In this document: piece by piece, positions 33,914-41,454 of the stretch
Position numbering within the stretch: the first letter of the stretch is position 1
Layout of the letters: each line of letters opens with the position of its first letter
NCBI RefSeq assembly: GCF_020907245.1
Contig: NZ_JAJJWH010000026.1
Span: 1-53,477 of the forward strand
Direction of reading: 5' to 3'
DNA from: Pontibacter harenae
GTDB taxonomy: Bacteria > Bacteroidota > Bacteroidia > Cytophagales > Hymenobacteraceae
DNA: 53,477 bases
Translations under genes and position numbers: made by a program
The notes under the pieces: generated by a model
Told to the model about the DNA's origin: nothing
The model's input: the letters and a program-made list of their open reading frames with translations, nothing else
The model's database searches: none

Positions 33914-34158
33914 TTTGTGGAATAAAGCTACACCTTGCCTACGCAGGAAGAAACACGAAACCTGCTTTTTAGTGTGAAGATTTATCAGCTTTATAAAGCA
34001 AGCAGCTTACGGCTCTAGCTATGCAACTGTCGGCTCCCACGTTGCTCTAGATTTCGAAAGTAACTGATTTTGCTTACCGTTAAAACCTGCCCACCGTAAA
34101 GGTTAAGAGGCAAGCTTTAAACCGTAGGGTTGCAGTACCGCAGGCTGATGCTGAAAGC
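33914..34158. other. Rest of the 471-bp gap upstream of the small exported protein gene
   Basis: No gene seen. The gap lies between the gene at 33353 and dinB-like gene and contains no further clear repeat until the hairpin at 34159. Confidence 0.45.
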
Positions 34159-34196
34159 AGCACAGGAGCAGTGGCTTTCAAGTCAGCTCCTGTGCT
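34159..34196 (-). terminator. Hairpin after the DinB-family gene
   Basis: 11-bp perfect stem AGCACAGGAGC/GCTCCTGTGCT (34159-34169, 34186-34196), 5 bp past the stop codon. No T run follows. Confidence 0.6.
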
Positions 34197-34201
34197 ATTG
34201 C

Positions 34202-34699
34202 CTACAGGCCCTGCTCGTCGGCGCTTGGTCCGTAGCTTCCTGGGATAGGAATGTTGAGCAACCGCAGGTACAGGCCAAGCTGTGCCCTGTGATGTATTGT
34301 CTGTGCCAGCGCATGGCGAACAGTTTCATACTTAGACAGAGTCATGTACACAGCGGCACCGTCACGCAACGTCCAGGGCTCTTCCAGCTGCTCTTCTGTT
34401 GCCTGCCCCATGTCTGCTTTCGCCTTTGCCAGGTTCCTCTCGAACAGGGTTAAGAGTTCCTCTGTGTTATCTGCGTTACCAGGGTTATAAGGGCTGGCGG
34501 CGAAGTCGAGCTCATCAGTTGTGACAGCTAAGGTTATCCAGGTGGGCAAGTCGGCAATGTGCAGTGCGAGGTCTCTAATGGGCATGCTCTTGGGGTGAGG
34601 CTGCCAGTCGTATTTGCCGTCTGGCACGATGGCTAGCATTTTTTGTGTTTTCAGCCCTTCTTCCTCGATTTCCTTCAGAAGCTTTTCGATGATTTTCAT
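34202..34699 (-). CDS. DinB family protein
   Basis: A 165-residue four-helix-bundle protein of the DinB/YfiT-like superfamily, metal-dependent thiol-transferase-like proteins of mostly unknown substrate. Conserved features are PIRDLALHIADLP with a metal-binding His (about residue 47) and HHRAQLGLYLRLLNIPIPGSYGPSADE near the C-terminus with further His ligands. An IS982-type element begins 32 bp upstream of the ATG, so the original promoter may be lost or replaced by one in the IS. Confidence 0.9.
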   Translation of the reverse strand: MKIIEKLLKEIEEEGLKTQKMLAIVPDGKYDWQPHPKSMPIRDLALHIADLPTWITLAVTTDELDFAASPYNPGNADNTEELLTLFERNLAKAKADMGQATEEQLEEPWTLRDGAAVYMTLSKYETVRHALAQTIHHRAQLGLYLRLLNIPIPGSYGPSADEQGL

Positions 34700-34730
34700 T
34701 GATTCATTTTGTTGATTTAGACGAAGTAAT

Positions 34731-35741
34731 AACCTGAGTTCGATTAATAATTAGGTAAAAAAGAAAGTCAATCATAAGAGAAGTGTTTGTATTTAAGTAT
34801 CTGACGCTTAAACATCTAAACCGCCCTCTCTATGATTGACTACTCTAAAGTTACGGAAATTTTTTGCCTTGTGGATGAGTTTTGCTGGGAATTCGACGCT
34901 ACCACTCAGCCCTTTTTGCTGGGGAAGCCTTCCAAGCGCCCCCCGGTTATGAGTAAAAGCGAGGTGATCTGCATTTGCCTGCTTTTTCACCTGAGCGGTT
35001 TCAGGTGTTTCAAGCACTTTTACCTGTTCTATGTGCAGCGCCACATGCAGGGCGAGTTCCCCGCACCGTCTCCTATAACCGCTTCGTGGAGCTGAGCCAA
35101 AGCGTGCTCCTGCCCATAAGCATCTTCCTCAAGACCTGCTGTTTGGGCAAGTGCACAGGCATCTCCTTTGTGGACTCTACCCCTGTGAGAGTGTGCCACA
35201 ACAAGCGCATCAAGCGAAACAGGGTGTTCAAGGGCATTGCCCAGGTGGGCAAGTCCACCATGGGCTGGTTCTACGGCTTTAAGCTCCACGTGGTCATCAA
35301 CGAGAAGGGGGAGATGCTCAGCTTCGCCGTCACACAGGCCAACGTGGATGATCGGGAGCCTCTCAAGTGCGAGGGCTTCCTCAGAGCCGTGTTCGGTAAG
35401 CTGTTCGCCGATAAGGGCTACATCTCCCAGAAGCTGACCGAGATCCTTTTCACCGACGGCATTCACCTGATCACCGGAATCCGCAGCAACATGAAAAACA
35501 GCCTCATGAGTCTCTCCGACAAGATCATGCTGCGTGAGCGCTCGGTGATAGAAACGGTCAACGATGAACTGAAGAATGTCTGCCAGCTGGAGCATTCCAG
35601 GCACAGGTCCTTTGTCAATTTCATGTCAAACCTGGTGGCGGGGCTGATTGCTTACGCATTCCTCCCCAAGAAACCTTCCATCTCGTATAGAACCGTTAAT
35701 GCAGAGCAATTAGCAATCTTCTGATTAATCGAACTCAGGTT
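34731..35741 (+). mobile_element. IS982-type insertion sequence
   Basis: About 1.0 kb bounded by perfect 18-bp terminal inverted repeats: AACCTGAGTTCGATTAAT at 34731-34748 and its exact complement at 35724-35741. The ends begin ACC, as in IS982. It encodes an IS982-type transposase in two overlapping frames. The flanks (AAGTAATA left, TTGTAGTA right of the ACC ends) match only in part, so no clean target duplication is seen and the insertion may be old or rearranged. The codon use is GC-richer than in the neighbours. Confidence 0.92.
34832..35724 (+). pseudogene. IS982 family transposase, split by a frameshift
   Basis: Frame 1 (34832-35095) starts MIDYSKVTEIFCLVDEFCWEFD, the usual N-terminus of IS982 transposases. 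Frame 2 (open from 34975 to 35724) carries the DDE catalytic part (ISFVDSTPVRVCHNKR, FKLHVVINEKGEMLSF, FADKGYISQKL, RERSVIETVNDELKNVCQLEHSRHRS). Joining them at the C-run near 35060 (GEFP | RTVSYNRFVEL) by a -1 shift restores one protein of about 296 residues, the normal length. IS982 elements usually have a single frame, so this is most simply a one-base loss in the C-run and an inactive copy. Programmed -1 frameshifting or a sequencing error are the alternatives. Confidence 0.85.
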
Positions 35742-35840
35742 TGTAGTAACCACCCGCTGGGTAACCCCCAGAAGGCGATATAGCGTTGCCGCTTACGCAG
35801 AAGTATGTGTAGGGCAGGGGTAGTCGAAAAGCAACTGCAA

Positions 35841-35975
35841 ATTGGTAATGGCAGCAAAGGTGGCAGAATAACAGTTAAAAATTGTTTGCTTTCATCAAAA
35901 TGCACAAACAACTTCCTTGCCTTTTCTGACTATTAACAGACATTTAAAGCTTAGACAAGTGTATAAAGCATTAAT
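35841..35975 (+). repeat. Dispersed intergenic element, copy 2
   Basis: Aligns with 28653-28790. It contains the same GGTGGCAGAATAACAGTT (35859-35876) and later shared words ACTAT-AACAGA and TAGACAA/AAGACAA. It is followed on the plus strand by the T-tailed hairpin at 36001-36040. This fills most of the 313-bp gap between the IS and the phosphatase gene. Confidence 0.65.
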
Positions 35976-36000
35976 AAGGTCTGCCCTGTATACCATCAAT

Positions 36001-36040
36001 AAAAAGGTCCTGTAAAATAAGTACTTACAAGACCTTTTTT
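36001..36040. terminator. Bidirectional terminator beside the phosphatase gene
   Basis: AAAAAGGTC (36001-36009) pairs with GACCTTTTT after one mismatch plus TGTAA/TTACA. Six T follow on plus, five on minus. It ends the minus-strand phosphatase gene and could also end a plus-strand RNA from the element at 35841. Confidence 0.85.
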
Positions 36041-36054
36041 GCTGATTTCAGTGA

Positions 36055-37056
36055 TTACTTCTCTATTCTTACTTTCTTCAGGATTTTACCTTTACGATCA
36101 ATGGCCTGCATCAGAAGCATTTTTTCAGAAACAGCAAAGGTCATGAAACCCTGTATGGGCGCAAAGAAGTCATGTGGTGCCCTTGGCTTTAAGCTTTCGT
36201 TCGCTTCTGATCCTGCGCCAGAAACAAAATGGTGGGTAACTTTGTCTTTCGGATGATAATACTGCAAGTGATGCTCATGACCACTTAGGTATGCATCCAC
36301 CTTATACTTCTCGAAGATCGGCTCCAGGGAATGGCGGAAGTGCGGTGGCTGCAAAGCCCTGTTGCCAGCGGTGTACATAGGGTGATGCCCCACCACTATT
36401 TTCCATTTTACAGAGGGATCGTCGTCTGCCAGCACCTGCTCCAGCCACTGCTTTTGAGCTAAGCTGTCCTGCTGCACCAGCTCCTCTCCATAAGTACTTC
36501 GGTAGGCACCTTTGTCAAAGGTGTTCGTGTCTAGGTAAACAAACAGTGCTTTTGCATCTTTTCCTACGTTTCGCTTAAAAGCATAATAGCGGGAAGGCAT
36601 ATTCCAGCGCTGGCTAATATGGGTATAGTCAATCTGTGCCTGCGCATTACCAGCGTAATCGTGGTTGCCCAATACAGCATACCAATCGCGGTGCAACGGG
36701 TACTGGTAAAAAACATGCTCGTACGACAACTGCCACAGCGGATCATGTACACTCGCTACTCCGTGCGGATAAATGTTATCTCCAGTAGATATAATAAAGC
36801 TTGCATTGATACCTGTTACGGCTTTTGCCAACTGCTTGGCCATATCTTTCTGGAAGTACTCTCCGCCCCTACCAAAGTCTCCTACAGCGGCAAATTCCAA
36901 TGCACCGTCTACAGACTCCAGCTTCTTGATATAGCCTCCTCGGTACCCCTTGGCATACTCAGCCTCATAATCTTTGGTTTGTGCCTGCACCTGGAAGAAA
37001 TAAGCGAAATATAGAAAAGCAGCGAAGAAAACTCTTTTGATTATTATGTCTAACAT
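36055..37056 (-). CDS. Exported metallophosphatase, purple-acid-phosphatase-like
   Basis: A 333-residue calcineurin-like phosphoesterase with a signal peptide (1-25, QVQA/QTK). The five metal-binding motifs are in order: GDFGRGG (about 59-65), GDNIYPHG, GNHDY, GHHPMY and GHEHH. Layout and length fit the tartrate-resistant (ACP5-like) acid phosphatases, which cleave phosphomonoesters at a dinuclear metal centre. It is exported, so it should act in the periplasm or at the surface. It lies 37 bp after the PHP hydrolase gene on the same strand and is the last gene of the phospho-locus. Confidence 0.92.
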   Translation of the reverse strand: MLDIIIKRVFFAAFLYFAYFFQVQAQTKDYEAEYAKGYRGGYIKKLESVDGALEFAAVGDFGRGGEYFQKDMAKQLAKAVTGINASFIISTGDNIYPHGVASVHDPLWQLSYEHVFYQYPLHRDWYAVLGNHDYAGNAQAQIDYTHISQRWNMPSRYYAFKRNVGKDAKALFVYLDTNTFDKGAYRSTYGEELVQQDSLAQKQWLEQVLADDDPSVKWKIVVGHHPMYTAGNRALQPPHFRHSLEPIFEKYKVDAYLSGHEHHLQYYHPKDKVTHHFVSGAGSEANESLKPRAPHDFFAPIQGFMTFAVSEKMLLMQAIDRKGKILKKVRIEK

Positions 37057-37093
37057 CCTTATCTATTTATACACACTACTTAGTCAACCAAAA

Positions 37094-38323
37094 TCAGAAA
37101 TTTGGGTCGAAATTAAAGAAGATTGGGTTCGAGAGTCCAACCATATTCTCACCTAGCAACATGGATTCCGGCACCTCCGGATAAGCTGTCGGTGGGCCTT
37201 CTACCACCACACGGTAGTAACTCCGGCCAAGCGTTTCTGGTGTATCAGTAAACTCTACTGTCGGCTGGTTACCAGTTACTTCAAAGGTGCTGAATTTACC
37301 ACCGTTCTTCACCACATTAACAGTATAGGATGCTCCTAGAACAGTATTGCCTGTTAGCTGTACGCGGAATTTGACAGCCTTCCCCGTAGGCTTGGCGTTA
37401 TCGCCCATCATTATGTCTTGCTTGCCGTCCTGGTCGAGGTCGGCATAAAACTCTACACGCGGTGCATAAGGGTTAGCACTAATAGAAACGCGCCCGTTCG
37501 TGAGGGCATCTACAACCGCTTGTGAACTTCGCTCTGTGGCAAATACCCACGTGGTAGGGGTGCCGACGTAGTTCGCTGTTGCCTGCTTGCTGTTCTCTGT
37601 TGCCTGTTCAGGTGTATCAGGCACGCCATGGTGCGCGTCGCTGCCACCTCTACCAGTCAACTTACGGCCCGATGAGAGCATATCATCCCAAACCATAATC
37701 GCATTGGCATTTTTGGACCAAAGCACCGAATTCCAAACTTCAATGGATTCGAGCATATCATAAGAATATCCGAAATGGTCTTTCCCGCTCGGGTGGTTCG
37801 CAGATAGATGTACCCCCAAATCCTTCTTCACTTTCCCGACTACCGTATCACGCTGATCGCGCACGTCGAACAGCCGCTGATGATCGTAAGGTGTGGCTGA
37901 AAATGGATTGCCGTGGCCGCGCGTAGTCGTCCATTCCGCACCATACAGCAACAGTATGGAGTCAGACTTAAACTCAGGATCTGCCCAAGTATTGTTAGCA
38001 ACGTCGCCGTTTACATGATTATCATGGTCGGTAATGCAGAGATAGTCCATACCGACAGCCGTTGAAAAAGAAAGGATTTTGGAGATAGGGTTGTTTGTAG
38101 ATTCCTTGCTATGCCTGGAATGCACATGAAGATCTCCCTTCAACCACACACCATCAGTAAGGCTGGCAACGGGCGGCAGTGCACCAACGTCCTTTATTGC
38201 ATACGGATTGCTATAGCTTGACTGTTCTGGTGCCGAACTGCTAACACAGCCTGTCATGCCTCCTAACAAAACTGTACAGGCCATGCCCAGAACCACAGGT
38301 ATTACTTTTTTATTGAATAGCAT
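37094..38323 (-). CDS. CehA/McbA-type PHP-domain hydrolase, lipoprotein
   Basis: A metal-dependent PHP-domain phosphoesterase or hydrolase. I start at the ATG at 38323, which gives a lipoprotein signal (MLFNKKVIPVVLGMACTVLLGG, lipobox MTGC); an in-frame start 51 bp upstream adds an unlikely leader. Metal motifs: DLHVHSRHS, ITDHDNH, GAEWTTTRGHGN, ANHPSG and GGSDAHHG. A C-terminal beta domain (about 300-409) follows. CehA-like enzymes act on phosphodiesters or carbamates; the surroundings favour a phosphodiester. It is paralogous to the gene at 47019. It lies 207 bp from the PI-PLC gene upstream. Confidence 0.88.
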   Translation of the reverse strand: MLFNKKVIPVVLGMACTVLLGGMTGCVSSSAPEQSSYSNPYAIKDVGALPPVASLTDGVWLKGDLHVHSRHSKESTNNPISKILSFSTAVGMDYLCITDHDNHVNGDVANNTWADPEFKSDSILLLYGAEWTTTRGHGNPFSATPYDHQRLFDVRDQRDTVVGKVKKDLGVHLSANHPSGKDHFGYSYDMLESIEVWNSVLWSKNANAIMVWDDMLSSGRKLTGRGGSDAHHGVPDTPEQATENSKQATANYVGTPTTWVFATERSSQAVVDALTNGRVSISANPYAPRVEFYADLDQDGKQDIMMGDNAKPTGKAVKFRVQLTGNTVLGASYTVNVVKNGGKFSTFEVTGNQPTVEFTDTPETLGRSYYRVVVEGPPTAYPEVPESMLLGENMVGLSNPIFFNFDPNF

Positions 38324-38530
38324 ATTTGAATTAAAAATGAGTTCAAAGCTTCTCAGTGCTATTACAGTAGGCACTAAAGTCTAAATAAAAGATAAACATG
38401 ATGCAGCTCGTACTAAGCAGGTAATGAAGCTTTGAGCCAGTAGTTATAAGATATTGTATGTTAATTAAAAAGCCTGCTAGAGTTCCGTTCTTTGGTTTTA
38501 AAAGAATAGAATCCTAACAAGCTCTTAGTA
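38324..38530. other. Spacer with a 10-bp inverted repeat
   Basis: TCAAAGCTTC (38343-38352) and GAAGCTTTGA (38426-38435) are exact complements 73 bp apart. No T-tailed terminator is seen, so transcription from the PI-PLC gene into the PHP gene is possible. Confidence 0.45.
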
Positions 38531-39649
38531 CTACTTCTTGAATAATGGATTAGCTCTTAGATAAGAATTCCCATCGAAACTCACTTGGTAATCAGATGTA
38601 AAGTGGGTGCTTTTCTGATAATAGTCAGTTGTAATAATTTGCGCTCCTGATTTACAGGCAGCTTCAAACTGGCTTCTGTCATTTTTTCGTGCTTGTTCAG
38701 TGTTTGCGTCTGCCCTGGTACGAATAATGTAGCCCTTCTTTACCAGTTCCTGTATCCTGGTTGCCTCCTTTTCAGGATCATTCAGAATTAAAATGGCGGC
38801 TTCCGGGGTTCCAGGTTCGGCGTTTGCAAATAACACACGTCCTTTCAGTGACGGATGGCCCTGAATGTAAGTAGTCCTTTTTTCCTCCTGCTCATCCAGC
38901 ACAAAAATAAACTTGCCTCTTGCCTCTTGTAAAGAAGGCCAGTTCTGCTGAAGCACGGCTTTCTCCAGGGTGCTATACTTACCTCTTACCTGGTCTGGCG
39001 TTATCAGTTTATCTTTCCCCAGTTCATCCAGTATCACGCGGTCAAGCTGGTCTAACACAGCAGCAGTAAATTTCTCTGGAACGGTGAAACCTTCTTTCTC
39101 GATGGCCTGGTCTTTCGCATTCATGGTGATGAAGACGGGTTGATGACCTGGATGTTGATCTGACCATTTCTTTAAATCCTGCAGGCAGTTCTTCAGCGTC
39201 AGGTAATGGCTCCTGAAATCGATTTCCTGGATATGGAATATTTTAAAGCCAGGCTCCATCATCTGCTTTTCAGGGTCGTACTCCTTTGCCTGGTTCTTCA
39301 CCCAGTCCAGCCCCTTTGGGTGCGCATACTTGCCCCCTTCAGCATCTGCATAGATATCAATCTCCAGGTTAGCCAAGCCCATGTTCAGCTGCTCTATGAT
39401 GCTGACATGGCTATAGTCTATGCCATTAGCCAGGTCACCATTCGTCTGCTTCAGCATCTGAAACAGTGCGGGATCAATAGCTTGTTTATAGCTGTTATGA
39501 GACCCAATCACCTGGATATGGTTAAGAGGCATTTGCGCTGCTTCTTTCTCAACTTTACCCGCTAACTCTCCTTTTCTGGCATTGGTGCCCTGGGCCGCAA
39601 CAGCCCCGGACAATAAGACACTGGCTAATAAGATAACGATTCTTTTCAT
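38531..39649 (-). CDS. Ca2+-dependent PI-PLC-like phosphodiesterase
   Basis: A 372-residue exported TIM-barrel phosphodiesterase with a signal peptide (1-20). It matches the bacterial Ca2+-dependent phosphatidylinositol-specific phospholipase C group: QVIGSHNSYKQ carries the first catalytic His, LANLEIDIYAD carries Ca2+ ligands, FHIQEIDFRSHYLTL carries the second region, and TMNAKDQ follows. The C-terminal TRADANTEQARKNDRSQFEAACKSGAQIITTDYY is the last barrel segment, typical of this group. It would cut a phosphodiester head group, releasing a phosphorylated alcohol. It lies 10 bp after the SusD stop, so the transporter and this enzyme are co-transcribed. The true substrate (PI, other phospholipids or teichoic-like polymers) is unproven. 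Confidence 0.9.
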   Translation of the reverse strand: MKRIVILLASVLLSGAVAAQGTNARKGELAGKVEKEAAQMPLNHIQVIGSHNSYKQAIDPALFQMLKQTNGDLANGIDYSHVSIIEQLNMGLANLEIDIYADAEGGKYAHPKGLDWVKNQAKEYDPEKQMMEPGFKIFHIQEIDFRSHYLTLKNCLQDLKKWSDQHPGHQPVFITMNAKDQAIEKEGFTVPEKFTAAVLDQLDRVILDELGKDKLITPDQVRGKYSTLEKAVLQQNWPSLQEARGKFIFVLDEQEEKRTTYIQGHPSLKGRVLFANAEPGTPEAAILILNDPEKEATRIQELVKKGYIIRTRADANTEQARKNDRSQFEAACKSGAQIITTDYYQKSTHFTSDYQVSFDGNSYLRANPLFKK

Positions 39650-39659
39650 TGTTGTAGCC

Positions 39660-41408
39660 TTAGTAACCTGCGTTCTGCACTAAAAATCCGTCTTCGCTAG
39701 AAGCTCCATCGACTGCCTGTTGAGGAATCGGGAACAATCTTTTGTGTACATCGCTATCCGTCTTTTCCGTCCAATTGTCCTCATATTTGCCAAAGCGTAT
39801 TTGATAGTTTCTTCTAAATCCTTCCCAGTACAGTTCAAATCCCGATTCACGGAACAAAATATCAAGGTCAATGCTACTCAAGGCAGCAGGAGTCTGATCA
39901 GGTCGGGCATTCCTGGAAGTTCTTAAGCTATTGATATCGGCCAAAGCGCCGGCATTGTCACCGCTTCTCAATTTAGCCTCGGCACGCATCAGGTAAATCT
40001 CTCCCAAACGGATCAAAACAATATCTACGCTACTATAGCTACAGCAATTAGGAGCAGAATGGCTGAACTGATACTTTGAAAAACGGTATCCTGTGTTATG
40101 AAGACTTCCCGGACCAGTAAAATCAACATTGCGAGTATGGTCGACATAGGATAGGTTTGCGCCACTCGTTCTTCTATTGATGACGGGATATATCCTTACC
40201 TTACCGTCGTCGCAAGTTAGAATGTTGCCTCCTCCATCTTTTCTAGGCCCCCATATAACACCACGAAGTATTCCCCTGTCAATCTCAAACTCTGTTGGCT
40301 CCACACAATAGTAGTGTTCCGAATCATTCATTGGAGTTACACCAGTAAGATCTTTAAGTTCATCTGGTATAACTGTGTTTTCTTTAAAGAAACGGGCATC
40401 GGCATCGGCAGGATCCACATTGCCGTAGGCATTTACCCAGGTCTGGTAAAAATCAGGGGTAACTGCTACCGCATCCGTTCCACGTGTGTTTGGGAATTCC
40501 GGCCTTGGAATCTGATCACCTGATATAGACCAATATGCCCATCGTTGGTGGTCGGTTTCAAGCACCCCTCTTTGGTCAAGTGCGAATATAAGTTCAGGAT
40601 TAGTATGGTTATCATCGCTAAACAAATCAAAATATTCAGGAGATAATGAATATGGTCCAGAAATAATATCGTTAGTATACTGTATTACCTTATCCATATC
40701 CTGTCTCTGGAAGTTAGGTGTACCATATGGATCGCGATAAACGGCAGCATTCAGATACAAACGTGCCAACAAAGCCTTCACAGCATCTCTCGTTATCCTA
40801 CCCGGGCCCTTATCGTTGTTGATCACATCCACAACCGACAAAAGCTCGCTTTCAATATATTCGATTGCTTCTTGCCCCCTTAGAATCTCAGATCTTTCGC
40901 CAGAAAGTTCTTTCTTGAACACAAGGCCCCAATTATCAAGCGCTAACATATTGAGGTATGCTTTCATGGCGACCATTTCGTAATAACCATCTTGGGCACT
41001 TGCGTTGCCTTTTTCAGCTTCTAGTTTTAATCTTTCCGCTGCAATCACCGCTCTCGATAAAGTTAAAGTTATCTGTGTCCAAGTAGAACCTACCAAGCTG
41101 TTACTAGGTGTCATCAGATGCTGGTGAACTGCAATAAACTTGCCACCATCATACCAGTCTGTACCCCCACGATAGGGAAGAATGCCTTCATCGGAAGCAA
41201 CCTCCTGAAGTCCAAAATTGTTTGTATGCAACCATACACCATACCGGAGAAGACCATATACCGGCGCTATGGAACCACTTACAGTTTCCGCCTGACCGGT
41301 TCCCGTCAGAGACTCATCAAAAATTTCTTCCTCCAAATCGGTACAACCCAAAAATGTAGATAACAGTACAATTAGTGGCAGGATTTTATAAAATTTCTTA
41401 TTTCTCAT
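39660..41408 (-). CDS. SusD/RagB-type surface lipoprotein of the phospho-locus
   Basis: A 582-residue SusD-family protein with lipobox FLGC (C22). Typical elements are the TPR-like helices, LRSGDNAGALADINSLRTSRNARP, the C-terminal FRESGFELYWEGFRRNYQIRFGKYEDNW and FPIPQQAVD, marking the canonical SusD/RagB families rather than the SusD-like_2 type seen at 18552. It should bind the nutrient at the surface and cap the SusC channel. It lies between susC (46 bp) and the PI-PLC gene (10 bp). Confidence 0.94.
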   Translation of the reverse strand: MRNKKFYKILPLIVLLSTFLGCTDLEEEIFDESLTGTGQAETVSGSIAPVYGLLRYGVWLHTNNFGLQEVASDEGILPYRGGTDWYDGGKFIAVHQHLMTPSNSLVGSTWTQITLTLSRAVIAAERLKLEAEKGNASAQDGYYEMVAMKAYLNMLALDNWGLVFKKELSGERSEILRGQEAIEYIESELLSVVDVINNDKGPGRITRDAVKALLARLYLNAAVYRDPYGTPNFQRQDMDKVIQYTNDIISGPYSLSPEYFDLFSDDNHTNPELIFALDQRGVLETDHQRWAYWSISGDQIPRPEFPNTRGTDAVAVTPDFYQTWVNAYGNVDPADADARFFKENTVIPDELKDLTGVTPMNDSEHYYCVEPTEFEIDRGILRGVIWGPRKDGGGNILTCDDGKVRIYPVINRRTSGANLSYVDHTRNVDFTGPGSLHNTGYRFSKYQFSHSAPNCCSYSSVDIVLIRLGEIYLMRAEAKLRSGDNAGALADINSLRTSRNARPDQTPAALSSIDLDILFRESGFELYWEGFRRNYQIRFGKYEDNWTEKTDSDVHKRLFPIPQQAVDGASSEDGFLVQNAGY

Positions 41409-41454
41409 TTTATTTAGAATTTCGCCGTGATATTAAAAGTGCCTTTTGTTCTTT

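Noticed and set aside
35029..35604. 191-residue minus-strand frame inside the IS
   Set aside because: Antisense to the DDE part of the transposase, caused by GC-rich codon use.
34732..35740. 8-bp target duplication of the IS
   Set aside because: AAGTAATA and TTGTAGTA agree at only five of eight positions, so no clean duplication can be claimed.
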